DNA from: Epiperipatus broadwayi
Taxonomy: Eukaryota > Onychophora > Udeonychophora > Euonychophora > Peripatidae
Length of the DNA: 64,000 bases
Assembly: GCA_028023455.1 (NCBI GenBank)
Contig: JAQFVV010000180.1
Location: forward strand, 126,001-190,000
Reading direction: 5' to 3'
Below, in pieces: positions 48,256 through 60,075 of this stretch (position 1 is its first letter; each line of letters begins with the position of its first letter). The position numbers and the translations under genes are program-made. Below the pieces are notes generated by a model. It was not told the origin of the DNA. It saw nothing but the letters and a program-made list of their open reading frames with translations, and ran no database searches.

Positions 48256-49317
48256 ATGGATAACAATATGGATATCACGTGGGAGGAGACAGGGGAAAGC
48301 CCCATAACATTCAAGAAGGCCGAAGTGAAAGAGGAGGCCGAATCAGATACAAAAATATTGATAAGAATGATGAGCCAGATGATGAAAGAGATGAAGGAGG
48401 GTAGAGAGGAACTCATTAGGGAGATCCGGAAACTAGCGAAGGGAAAGACCGGAGAGCCAGAGGAGGAACAGGGTAGAGAGGGAACAAAAATCGCCGAAGT
48501 GGAAAATGAAATAACCTCGATGAAAGTAGAGATCAGCACGGCCAAGGCCGAAATAGAAGAGGCGAAAATGGAAGCAAAAACAGCAAAGGCAGGGCTGGAA
48601 GACATCGTACAAAAGGTGGACGCGATGGACAGAAGAATAGAGGGAATCGAGCCACAGCGGAACACACCGGAAAAAATCACGACCGAACGACTGGAGGAGT
48701 TGGAGAAAAGAGTCGAACGGGAAATAAGTAAACGGGAGCCAAGCCAGTCGTGGGCCGAGAGACAAATCAAAATCGAAACCTTCCGGGCAGGCGAGAACGA
48801 GAACCCCATGGACCATGTAGAAAGCGTACGGAGCCTGTTTTCGGAACCCTCTAAACCAGAACATGACAGAATTAATATTGCCAGCACGTACTTGCAAGGA
48901 CCGGCTCGGGATTGGTGGCGGACGATTGAATTTAAACCTCGATCATTCGTAGAGTATCGTGAGGAGATACTACGGAGTTTCTGGAACGCCACCAGGCAAG
49001 AAGGGATATACTTCCACATTACCAACGAGAAGTACGGCTCCAAACCAGGCGAGACTATAACCCAATTTTACTACAGGCAGGTGGCCGGTCTCCAACAGCT
49101 GCCAGCATACCATATGACAGAAGAGCAGATCGTCTCGATCGTCAGACATAACATGCCGACGGACATCAGGCGGATGATGATAAGCCGGGACGACAAGGGC
49201 ATCCACGAGATGGGAAACGCCATCGCAAGATTCGAGCGAGCAGAAGGAAGGGGGAGGCAGATAGAGAGGCCCAGACCAGAACTAGAAAGGAGGAAACTAC
49301 CACCAGACCGATACTAA
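48256..49317 (+). CDS. gag: Retrotransposon Gag protein (353 aa)
   Basis: An intact 353-codon frame. Residues about 15-60 are acidic/Met-rich. Residues about 70-165 are a long Glu/Lys/Ala heptad-rich stretch (EVENEITSMKVEISTAKAEI onward), probably coiled coil. Residues about 175-330 form a retrotransposon Gag domain: ETFRAGENENPMDHVESVRS, NIASTYLQGPARDWWRTIEF, EEILRSFWN, ETITQFYYRQVAGLQQL and MPTDIRRMM. The WW near 'GPARDWW' and the spacing match the capsid-like domain of Ty3/gypsy Gag. There is no CCHC knuckle; the C-terminus is Arg/Glu/Pro-rich instead. It likely assembles particles and packages element RNA. The stop TAA is the start of a run of A. Codons are much more G/C-ending than other frames here, consistent with a recently arrived, still-selected gene. 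A shorter minus-strand frame covers part of the same DNA but lacks any domain. Confidence 0.92.
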   Translation: MDNNMDITWEETGESPITFKKAEVKEEAESDTKILIRMMSQMMKEMKEGREELIREIRKLAKGKTGEPEEEQGREGTKIAEVENEITSMKVEISTAKAEIEEAKMEAKTAKAGLEDIVQKVDAMDRRIEGIEPQRNTPEKITTERLEELEKRVEREISKREPSQSWAERQIKIETFRAGENENPMDHVESVRSLFSEPSKPEHDRINIASTYLQGPARDWWRTIEFKPRSFVEYREEILRSFWNATRQEGIYFHITNEKYGSKPGETITQFYYRQVAGLQQLPAYHMTEEQIVSIVRHNMPTDIRRMMISRDDKGIHEMGNAIARFERAEGRGRQIERPRPELERRKLPPDRY

Positions 49318-49337
49318 AAAAAAAAAAAAAAAAAAAA
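49316..49337 (+). repeat. A22 run fused to the gag stop codon
   Basis: The gag stop TAA is continuous with a homopolymer of 22 A. A second A-run (13) lies at about 49,634 and a third (13) at about 50,116. It could be a poly(A) relic or polymerase slippage. Confidence 0.9.
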
Positions 49338-49805
49338 GAAGAACGCTGCCGGACCCGGACTCGTAACAGGAGCATGATTACTGGAGTACCATTAATAAAC
49401 CAACTAGTACTGTAGGAGAACGACCTCGGACCGGAAGAAACAAAAAATGTCGCATCGCACCACACACAAACAAGGGGGGAAGGGGGGTCAATAAACCATC
49501 GTTTCATTTAAACCAGTAACTAACGCAAGAAAACTATTCACGTTAAATAAGTCAGTATTTCGAAGCCATCTTCCCGAAAGCCATTTAGATCAAGGAACAT
49601 CGCCCGCCGTCAACTAAAATGTAGTAATCCAAGAAAAAAAAAAAAAACACGAAGACTAACTAGAGGAAAAGAGAGCCGGATCACGAAAAGTACACGATCA
49701 CTGTTCCTTCCCTCACTATTTACCATTGTGCTAGGAGGTACAGAGCTCGGATATTTCGTATATTTATGTTCTAGATTGTTCGCTACCTCCTACTTGTCGT
49801 TTTTC

Positions 49806-49935
49806 TGCAGAGGGGACGTCGGAAAGGTCCATCCCCCTGCCTCCCATTAGATAGGCCGTAAGGAAAGGCCCATATAGAGTCGTAACCTTGCATCGCGGGA
49901 CCTCGGAAATGTCCATCCCCATGCCACCCTTCCGC
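49806..49935. repeat. ~33-bp direct repeat, ~86 bp apart
   Basis: CGGAAAGGTCCATCCCCCTG (about 49,819) and CGGAAATGTCCATCCCCATG (about 49,905), each continuing CCTCCC or CCACCC. Read on the minus strand in the 89-codon frame 49764-50033 they give GRGMDLSDVP and GMGMDISEVP: two conservative replacements. Confidence 0.75.
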
Positions 49936-50181
49936 CCGGGTGCCTGTACCAGATTGGGTAAGATATACCAATTATGGCACGCCGAGCTGAGTTCGTAGAG
50001 ATCGAATCCGAGCCTGACCACATAACCTGCCAATGTGTTTTCTTTACGTGAGGGAAAGTCGAACCACAGGAAGTGGCCCGGAGTAAACGGGGGAAAGTCG
50101 TGAAGTACGGTGTAAGAAAAAAAAAAAAATTAAAAGTGCGAAACCTCGCATTTTGATTTTTTTTAGACGGAGCGCGGGATA

Positions 50182-52277
50182 TGTAACGAGACAGCGTTAC
50201 ATCAATATTAAATCTAGGATACATCGATAAACACACACACACCAGCAAGCAACATAAAACACTCGTAACTTTATTTTCGTAATTAGTAATAGTTTTCTTT
50301 CTCTCATAAATACATTTATAAAACACATTGATAAAATGCAGACGGTAAAACGTCTAATTAAATGATTAAAGCCTTTAGATAATAAAAATAATAACAAAAA
50401 ATAATTTGCTCTCCTAAATAATAAAATATAATATGCACTCCTAAAATAATAAAAATAATTATCAATCAAAATCACCACGGGGAATTAAAAAATGTTTATT
50501 TTAGAAATATAATTTTAACTAGAATAAAACTTATAGAAAAGATTTGAGGAAAAGATAAATGCTCGACTTCTAAATTTAAAATAACTTGTATTGTTCTAGT
50601 AAAACACACGCACACACGCATGCATTCGAGGTGTGAAGGAATAAGGTTGGTTGAGTGAGATTGCAAAATGAGATTGTCTCAAAATAAATATTGCCTTTAG
50701 CACAAAGAGTGAGTGAACAGGTAGCTCAAACGCGGACCTGAACGACAACTCCAAGAACAGGGAACTATGGGGGTAGATTGGATCCTAAGATATGGATCAA
50801 CCCTTATAAATACCAGTCAAAACCTATTCAATGAGGGATTCAGTTCGATTCGATTCATTTCGATTGATACATTCTCATTATTGTGTTTTTTTATTTTCCA
50901 ATTCTCAGTACGCTGAATTACCACCTGCTCATTTATTCCGATGCTTATGCTTTTATTTAAAATTAGAATTGTTCTGAATTAGCTTGGTTATTCCTCAATA
51001 TTTAAAATGATCATCACGAAATTAATACCAAGAGCGTCGACTGTCATGAGGGGCTAATAAACCCTTCAGTGACTGATCGGCGCTCCGCTACTGAAATATC
51101 TCCGAAGCTATGAAATTCTGATAACATCGTCGTGTTAAGTGAATGCTCCTAATAAAAGAAATGTTCCGTGAAACACCCAAACTCGTCCAGACCAATCGAC
51201 CTTCGTTGCAACCAAGACAAATCCTAGGTAAATATGTTTTATATTATGTTCACTCACTCAATTAATAAATTCGTAAGGCAATCTCGTAATTAACCAACAT
51301 AAATTTACTCAAATAAATCTTAAGACTTTCCTCGTCATAATAGTTTATCTTTGTTACTGAACTTTGTAAACATGAACTTTGAACTTAAGTGAATCTAAGG
51401 AAAGATTATATATTTATCAAATAGAAAGGAACTTTCTCGTTATTCAAATTGTGTTATGAATACTTATGGTTCTCTGTGGGCGTGAATGTATGTGCGCGTG
51501 TGTAATAAATCAATTAATAATGTTTTGTAATAAATCAATTAATAATGTTTTGTAATAAATCAATTAATAATGTTTTCTTTTCATATTTAATAAACTTGTT
51601 CAATATCTAATCAAGTCGAGCATATCTCAAATCTTTTCACACACAATCAAACCGTAGTTATTTATTCTTCGATAACTTATCTTTGAAGTAGATTTAGTTA
51701 ATTTTAATTTTCATTTAGTTATTTTATTAATTATGTCACCATCGTGCCGTAAGTCACGATGTTTCTTATTTCACCTTAGTTAAGATAGATTTAAGAGCGG
51801 GCGGGTCTATAATCAATCAAAGTAAACGTCAGTTAATTATGTTATATACGATAAAGCGGGGGGATGAACTTGTAAGCCTTATGTTCGGGGCGTAAGCGAA
51901 CAACCTCATAGGTCAGTGACAACCAATAAACGATCCTTATGCCGTGATCGACTAATATGAAAATCATGCTGAATTTCATTAGCGGACAACGCGTCTTCTC
52001 CGGGAGGAGTCATTCTAGAAACAATTATGTAACAACCTTGAGACACCTTATTGGTCCATGCTGGGAGTGTTGAGCTAGTGGGTGGGATTAGACTTCGAAA
52101 TCGTTTTGACATGATGTAAGGTGATGCGAGTAGTTAAAATCAACTTAAATAATCGTATCTGGCGCCCCCTTATGTGGATCGTGAATAACTGTCGATGTAA
52201 GAAAACAAATAAAGCCTTACGCTATGTCATGTTTGTTTCGAAGCCCGTAATCTCGGCGAAGACGGGTTCCCGTTACA
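50182..52277 (+). repeat. 3' LTR of the Gag-only element
   Basis: Near-identical to 45828-47925, including the terminal hairpin, TATA box and triple 25-bp unit. It is preceded by a purine-rich GACGGAGCGCGGGA as polypurine-tract candidate (weak) and followed by the TTAC duplication. Confidence 0.92.
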
Positions 52278-52281
52278 TTAC

Positions 52282-53766
52282 TGAAAAAATCAAACATTGC
52301 TTATAATAGTATGAAGTTATACTAAAATTTAATGATGTTCATACCTAAATAAAATAATTCATAGAAGATTGAAATAACAACATTAGTATGTCCTCTTTTA
52401 TGTTTATAATATTTATAATATTGAAATAAATATATGATCTAATAATTTTAAATTCCAATTAAATGAAATAATAAATTATGATAACACAGCCATGCTATAT
52501 TTTTATATTGATTTTATTCTTAAGCTAGTTGTGATAAAATGAACTACTCAATAATGGTGTAATATCAATGAACATATTAGATAATCTTCAATCTAAAATC
52601 TTTAATCATATCAGTATATAAAAAACAGTATAGATTTCTATTAAGTATTTATTTACTTAAATACAATTCAGTAATCATATCAATTTATTTTAAATGTCCT
52701 GTTACTAAATTATTGAAACTCTATGTTATAACAATCAAAACATATAAAAAATTATCACCATTTACTATAATCAAGTATGAATATTAAAATGTAATAATTA
52801 ATTGGATTTATGATCCACATCAACTAAATTTAAATATAATTAAAAGAAATTATTCTGGCTCATAACAATAAAATATACTACCAACAATGTACTTAGTACA
52901 GTATTTATCCAATCAATAATAATTTAAAGAAAATACATAAATATTTGATTATGATTATCATATCAAGTTTATATTCAGTCAGATAATAACTATACAATTC
53001 AATACAAAAAATAATAATATAACCATACTTACCAATCATTGGATTTGATTTCTGGATTATGTGATATAGTTATTTTAAATAAATTTTACAATATAATCAG
53101 TTTATGTTGTCTCACTCAAATGTTATTAATCAATGAATTTACGTTGCACAATTGGGCAATAAATGGACATGTTTATTTGTTTTAAGTTAAATTAAAATTT
53201 ATTAATAAATGAATATCAATTATATATATATCAGTGATGAAGTGTCCATGTATTGAACGGAATGAGTGCTCCCATAGAAAAATTCACTAAAACTTTCAAA
53301 AGCTTTAATTAAAATTCAATTTAAAAATTTCACTTTCAATTTTTTTTTACTAATAGATGAATTTGTTTTATATATAATGAACTTCACTAACTCATTCTAA
53401 TGCAATTTTTTTCACTAACAGTTGAGTTCATTTTATATATAATAAAAGAATGAACTTCACTAATGCATTCTAATACAATTTTTGTGTAATATATATATAT
53501 ATCAGGCACTATTATGTAAAAATTGTTTATGAATAGATCATAAACAATCAATATGTAAATATACACTTTAATTGCATGTACAATAAATCATCAATTGACA
53601 TTAATTTCATATTTAAATATGTAATTGACTATCAGTCTCCAATTATTTAATATCAAATATGAAACATATATGTCTATGAAACACAAATTTGTTGCAAAAT
53701 GTTTATACTTTCCAAGATACAAGCAAGTTTAATATATACATCTATATTTTATATAAAAATTATATA
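52282..53766. other. AT-rich non-coding stretch with a short direct repeat
   Basis: No gene. At about 53,349-53,481 two tandem, diverged units share TTTTATATATAATGAACTTCACTAACTC-type sequence (second unit TTTTATATATAATAAAAGAATGAACTTCAC). Confidence 0.5.
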
Positions 53767-54862
53767 CACCTGGGTCTTGTTTTACATGATAGATAGGTTT
53801 CTCAGAAAACACACACAAACAAAATCATGCAAAAATAGATGTAACTTACCTTGAAAAAGAGGGGATACAGACTGTGATTTTTCAAAAGTCGCACAAAAGC
53901 AAAGCACCAACATAAAATTACTTTAAAATTCGCACAAAAAAAATAAGAAAATAATATGATTAATAAAAAATTTCAAATTTGAAAAAAATTGATACAAGAC
54001 AAACTTTTTTTAACTATAATATTTAATTTTATTCAAAATAATATATTTTTATGCATAATTTACAGTACAGTAATTTACATTTTTTTATACACGCTTTAAT
54101 TATTATCGCTATTTGCCAATAAATAGGTTCGTTTGCAAACTGGTAAAAAATCAGATTCTTCACAAGAGGAAATACAACTAGCACCAACTTCACACTCACA
54201 TTGTGTTAATGGTTTTCTGGTGACAATGTAATTAGTAATTAATCTTTGAGATGATGATTTTATTGTTTATGAAACTAACAACTAAAAATTAAATTCTTAT
54301 TTTTGTCTTTAATTTTCAATTCCGTTTAAAAATCAAATTACGTTTCACATCACATTAATTTCAAGTTGCCATAAGTAATTTTTAAATTGTTAATTACAAT
54401 TAAAAATCAGATTTTAATTGTCAAATTTAAGTGTGCCCACTGCTATTACTCACCTTTTAAAAATAAACTTGTGGACACTAAGTGATTAATAATTGATTAC
54501 GTTCTTTTTTAAAAAGCAAAAACAGAATATGATTTAAAATGCAAAATTAACATGCACAATGTTTGAACAAATTTACATTATAATCTTGTAAAATTTAATG
54601 TGTGTATACATAAAATGTGAAAATCATGATTTTAATTTCATTATTGCATAAAATCTTACTATTATAAAGCACTGAAATTATTGAAATTACTAAGATGAAA
54701 GTCGAATTCCAATAATGTGCTATTACTTTCAATATGACATAAGTGCACAAAATTTATTATTTAAAGTAATCGCGCATTATCGGAGTTCGACTTCCAAAGA
54801 AACATGAATCACGTAACTTCAAAATCGCGTTAAATAAGTCCGCGTAAAAAAAGACCCAAGTG
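53767..54862. mobile_element. TA-flanked MITE (mariner-like termini)
   Basis: The left end CACCTGGGTCTTGTTTTACA and the reverse complement of the right end CACTTGGGTCTTTTTTTACG match at about 18 of the first 22 positions. TA (or TATATA) flanks both sides, as in Tc1/mariner-type insertions. The 1.1-kb interior has no transposase frame and is AT-rich, with a long hairpin near its right end. Confidence 0.75.
54697..54795. repeat. 33-bp-arm hairpin inside the MITE
   Basis: GAAAGTCGAATTCCAATAAT plus GTGCTATTACTTT (54697-54729) pairs with AAAGTAATCGCGCATTATCG plus GAGTTCGACTTCC (54763-54795) at about 28 of 33 positions; loop 33 bases. The right arm retains several CG dinucleotides where the left has TG or CA, the pattern left by methyl-C decay. 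Confidence 0.8.
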
Positions 54863-56933
54863 TATATAATTAATTAAATTTTTTTATACATATACAAAGA
54901 TGAATCTAGTTGTTTGTTAATACAAATTTAAGAGAAAATAAATTGAATACTTGTGATAAAATCGTTTTTTTTAAACTTCTAATATTAGTGATATATCTGA
55001 AATTAATTTAAAATCAATAAATAAAAAAAATAATATTTTTATGTGTTAGAATAATAATTACTATGCCAAAATCATAGTACTATGTTAATTAAACAGTTGA
55101 AAATAATGTCTATATATAGACGTGCTTTGTTATGTAATTGAGGTTTAATATGTAAATACAGCATTTAAATGTTCCATTTTTTGACAATGAAATGCATGAA
55201 TCTTTTCTGTTGATTGCACTTGAATCCTTTGCAATTGCCCAAGCCTCATTATATTTTCTTTTTCTATTATCTCTTTTAGCACAAATCGTCCTCACATTAG
55301 TGGGACTGAAAGTATGAGCCATAATCAGCTTGTAATTGAGGAAAATTGATTTTTATTCATTATTCTGTTTTGCTCTATTGTACAAGTAAGTGTGCTGGGC
55401 AATTCTTCTAGATCTATTTGCCTGAGATTCACCATAATATACAGAACTACAAAATGGGGCACTGCATGTTGAAATATTGTAATAAAAATAAAATCAGATG
55501 TCCAAAATAAGATATTAGTGTTAAAAACTAAGATTATCAAAGCCTAAGAAAAAGAAAATTTAAAGTGTTAAATACAAGATTCAAGGGTGCAAAAAACAAG
55601 TAAAAACTTTTATAAAATCAGTTTACTTCAAATTGGATAGTCTGGATTAATATTTTAATCAAGCTAAACTGCCAAAAATCTATATATAAAACATAGCATG
55701 CTACTTTTGAATGAATCTCTATTTAGAATGAAGAATTGATGCTTAAACTTCAAATTTCATGTCAGGTTATTGTTAAAGGACATTATGGCAAATTATAAAT
55801 GGAATCAATATTTGCCATCATGTGACAAATTGAATTCAGGCTGTAGAACTTTTGCTTTGTAAGTAAAAAAAAATTGTTTAGACTGTATCTTAATGTATTA
55901 ACTTCTTTTTTTAAATTTATATTTAATACTAACAAACTATATTTTGTATTATGATTGTTTAAAACTGGAAGTGAAAGGTAAAACAATTAATAATAATTGC
56001 ATTTTAAAGCAATTGAAATTTAGATTTGAGAAAAAAAAAAGAAATTTGCTTTATATTGTATTTACTATTATATAGGTTATGATTTAACATTGAAAAAAGA
56101 CTTATCTTTAATGTAAAATCATCAGCTAAATAATCAAAGGTATAATATTCAATTTAAAACAAATGCTTATGCTTATAAAATAGTTAAAGTTACAAGTGGT
56201 AAAAAAAGAAAGATGTATGTAATATAATAATATTTTAAGTTAGGTTTATTTTGAGATTAGATTAAGTCCATTTGTATGTAGATTAGCTATCATTTTGATT
56301 GCTGTGAATTAAATTTTATGTATGTTAGAACTTATTATGTATATGAAATTATTAGATCTTTGTTAAATGGTTTATTGTACACTATATCTATACGGTGAAT
56401 TTATTTATGGTTTTGTTATATAAAATTGGGGTCAGATATAAACGAATACCTCTGTTAATTAAGGAGTATTAATAGTAAATAAAAAGGAGATTCAAAGAAC
56501 TACCTCTCATAATTAGTTTGTGTTTGTTAAATTGGGATTCAGACCTATAGTGGATACACACTAGAGTTATCACTGTAAAAAGATTTATTGCTTAAAATTT
56601 ATCTCATTATTAAATATAGATGTGTAAAACTTCCAATATAAATAAATTTATATTTTTTGGCCATACATATGATTATATTTGGAGTTTATTAGAGGCCAAG
56701 GATATATTTACTGTGTAAATATTCTTGATCATAGTAAAATAATATTATTAAGTTGTATAATAAGATTTAATTGAAAGATTAATGTTTTGAAATTAAGCAA
56801 AGTAAACCTGCACACTTTATACATAACTATTGTCTTCCACTGTGCTTGTGAAGAAAAAAGTGATTGGAGAAATGCTTTTTTAAAAAAAAAACTATATTTG
56901 ACTAACAATTATAGTACTTTGTAATACATTGTA
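54863..56933. other. AT-rich stretch, no supported gene
   Basis: Two short minus-strand frames (55110-55322 and 55325-55540) have slightly better composition (for example NLRQIDLEELPSTLTCTIEQ), but I recognise no domain and see no convincing splice signals. Left as unassigned. Confidence 0.4.
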
Positions 56934-57752
56934 CAGGCTTAAACCTGCATTTATATATGTAATATATGCGGGATTCAAACTCAGACTTTCACATGACCCA
57001 CTACTCTCAGTGCCATCTCATATTGCTGACCCACCTGATCACACACATGTTGAAAAGATAAATAATCACCAATATATGTATTTCATGCTAAACCAGCAAT
57101 CATCAGTTGGTCTAGATTAGTATCCTCACACAAATATACAATCAGTACTTAGCTTTATATTAATATAGCCAATCTTCATACTTTAATGGACAGGCTTCAA
57201 ACTATTCCAACTCTTCAGCCTTCCATTTCATTGAAAATCTGATGATGGAACGTTCAAAGTCCTTGTTAGTACCAAGGTTGTCATCCTACCCATGTTGACG
57301 TATTAGTTATTCTGACCCCTCATGTACAGGAGAATAATCCATTTATATATACATATGCAAGGGATGGGTAGACCTTTATACACTATATAAATTAACACAC
57401 TGTACAGGCTTAACCCTGCATTTATATATGTAATATATGCAGGATTCGAATTCAGACTTTTACATGACCCACCACTCTCAGTGCAAATTCATATTACTGA
57501 CCCACATGATCGCACACATGTTGAAAAGATAAATAATCACCAATATATGCATTTTAAACTAAACCAGCAATCATCAGTTGGTCTAGATTACTATCCTCAC
57601 ACAAATATACAATCAGTACTTAGCTTTATATTAATATAGCCAATCTTCATACTTTAATGGACAGGCTTCAAACTATTCCAATTCACAATTCTTCAGCCTT
57701 CCATTTCATTAAAAATCTGATGATGGAATGTTCAAAGCCCTTGTAGTAATTA
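56934..57752 (-). repeat. Tandem pair of ~350-bp SINE-like repeats, period ~470 bp
   Basis: The blocks 56,934-57,283 and 57,404-57,752 are about 93% alike (ACAGGCTTAAACCTGCATTT / ACAGGCTTAACCCTGCATTT onward). On the minus strand the 5' part has GATGGCACTGAGAGTAGTGG (A-box-like) and GAGTTTGAATCCCGC (B-box-like) about 30 bp apart, suggesting a tRNA-derived SINE promoter. A third partial copy lies inverted at 57,745-57,815. Confidence 0.65.
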
Positions 57753-57815
57753 TTTATCTTTTCAACATGTGTGTGATCAGGTGGATCAGCAATATGAGAT
57801 GGCACTGAGAGTAGT
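57745..57815 (+). repeat. Inverted partial copy of the SINE-like unit
   Basis: TTATTTATCTTTTCAACATG and GTGTGATCAGGTGGATCAGC, then AATATGAGATGGCACTGAGA, are the reverse complement of 56,995-57,063 in the first tandem copy. It can fold back on either tandem unit. Confidence 0.8.
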
Positions 57816-59881
57816 ATTTTGTAATAAATTGTTTTGCTATTTATTTAAATAGTGTGTTAACTTCTTTATATGTAAAATTGTCTAGTCTGCATATTTGTTC
57901 CATATCTATTTCATCAAGAATGACTTTTGTTTTAGGTGATCTAGTCAGCTATTGCAAATAGTGTCATTGTAATGGTCATCATCATCATATTAAAGAAAAT
58001 ATTTTTCAAAGCTAATAAGCTTTGGAAAATATTGTATATGTATAAAACCTTATAAATGTTCATCTATTTTCTGATGTTTAATGTCATGTGGTGCCCAAGT
58101 CAATTAAATAAATGTAAGTAATTTAAACATACCTTGGCTAACCAATGTTAAGGCAGTTGATATTATTTACATTTTGGATTGTTACTTTTACTCATCTGTA
58201 TAAATATTTGTAATATTCTATGTATATAGTTTTTCTAAAATAATTTTTTACATTTGTTCATCCAATTTGTATTTATTTTTTATTTTTATTTTCAGCATTC
58301 TATGTGACCCTCATTCTTTCTACTATCAGTCTGTGCAGTGTTATTGCTTAAACCTTAGTCACCATTAAATATTATTGTATTCCAGGAAAAGAAAAACCAA
58401 TTTCTAGTTCGTTCTCTAGCATTCCATAGAAGAAGTTGTATTCTAATTTAATAACTAATTTCAATAAAAGGTATTTCAATATTGTCACAATTATATAAAT
58501 GTTAACTAATGATACAATACACATCATTAAGTAATATATAGTATTAGAATCAATTAATATTTATCAACAGAATTTCATTTAGCAAAAACCCTAGAAGTTT
58601 TTTGAAAGCCCAACTAAATAAAAAGCTTCGATGATGTAAAATGATGAAGATGGTTGACACTAAAACCCACTTTTTCACTATTAATATTCTGCTTTGTTTT
58701 AAATTACTTTTTAAATTTAAATCTAAAGAAAAATAAAATGCATTGTGTGTGTGTGACTGACAAGTAAAATGCATTCTGTGTGACAACATTTACATAGAGA
58801 TTCACCAATCAAATTCTGTGACAAAAACAAAATTATACAATAACGAAATTGTTTGTAGTCATTAATAAAAATTTAAATATAAAATGATAAAATAAAAGAT
58901 CTCTATTCTAATGCTATCTATATTAAGCTTCAATAATCAATGATTTTTAATTATAATGCGTTTAAATCCTCACTCACCCAGACTGGTTGATAGCTTTAGT
59001 CTTTATCAGAAAAATTTGAAATTCAGAACTGGAAGCAAATCTCATTGATAAAAACAAAATCAAAAATCAATTGAGTGATTTAATTGCATTCTGTTGATGA
59101 TCATTGATTACTCAAAGTTACTGCAGATGGCTCTAGAATAAAAAAACAGCTCTTGCTTTATCATATATTTTGTGGGCTAAGAAATTAAATGATTTATTAT
59201 TAAAAGGTTTTCAGAAAATCTAAATGAAATCTTAGTCATGTGATAATATATCACATTTGAGGAAATTTGTATGACCAGCCTTACAAATTAGATAAATTAG
59301 TTAAAGTTCCAAAGACATCAAAATATTTATAAAAACATAAAAAGGCAAGAGCATTTGTGCAAAGTTTATACTAAAACAGCTATCCATCCAACAACTTAGT
59401 GTCATTTTATAATTTCATAATATGAATCAAGAATTCATCAAGATAAACTTCCAGCTTGTGACATTAGTTTTACTTACTAATATTGCTACTTGCAATGTTG
59501 GTCATGAAAAGACTGTAATCTATTCACTCCAACATCAAATGGTTTATTGCTTACATAGTTTGAGCAACAGAAATCTGCATTAAACAATAGACCCCATTTA
59601 CTATGTCAGACTGTTATCTATTCATTATGACTATCCAATTACTGGTTGGTAAAGAAGTAACCATTCTTAATCATAGTATACAATATGGACCGATAAAAAA
59701 CAACTCACTATTTGGCACTGATTAATCCCACAAAAATTATTTCCATCATCATGTCTCTGTGAGGGATCCAGGAAGTCATAGTGAGCTGCTTTAAGGCTGT
59801 TTTAATTTTTAGTAATGAAATTTAATAGGAGTGGATTTATTTAGACAATTATTTTAAGTGTTTAATAAAAAAATTTAAAAA
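57816..59881. other. AT-rich non-coding stretch
   Basis: No gene or clear repeat. Short (TG)n near 58,745. Confidence 0.5.
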
Positions 59882-60075
59882 CATGCAAAATTTTCCATAC
59901 AGTAATGTCACTCAGTGCAAGCCAGGGTAATCAATGGATTCCAGAAGGCTTGTGCATAAAATCCATTTCTAGTGCCTAATCATCCAATATCTCCAGATTA
60001 GTTTCTAGCTTGTGTCTTTCATCAGTGAGGAGCCTTGGATCTGAGAGCATTGCATCTAGATCTTAGAATCTAATG

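Larger units (their letters stand above)
45824..52281 (+). mobile_element. Young, Gag-only LTR retrotransposon with 2.1-kb LTRs
   Basis: Two near-identical direct repeats (45828-47925, 2,098 bp; 50182-52277, 2,096 bp) flank a 2,256-bp interior, and 4-bp TTAC duplications lie outside (45824-45827 and 52278-52281). The LTRs start TGTAACG and end CGTTACA, a perfect 7-bp inverted terminus. A primer-binding site begins one base after the 5' LTR. The only substantial frame is Gag; there is no protease, RT, RNase H or integrase. By eye I find about five LTR differences. The interior is far richer in G+C than neighbouring DNA. The element must be mobilised in trans by an autonomous relative; it resembles large non-autonomous retroelements (LARDs) but retains gag. 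Confidence 0.92.

Noticed and set aside
48249-49043. Minus-strand frame of 264 codons over gag
   Set aside because: It is Ser/Phe/Ile-rich, without a domain, and is the complement of a Glu/Lys-rich Gag whose domain pattern is clear on the plus strand.
53843-53880. Minus-strand splice-donor-like CAAG|GTAAGT inside the TA-flanked MITE
   Set aside because: The implied exon is only about 22 bp and lies within a transposon; no partner signals were found.
55110-55540. Two adjacent short minus-strand frames with near-coding composition
   Set aside because: No recognisable domain, different frames, and no splice signals linking them; insufficient for a gene call.
57240-57262. CTGATGATGG near 57,240 as a hammerhead core
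   Set aside because: No GAAA box or stem II/III follows at the required spacing in either tandem copy.
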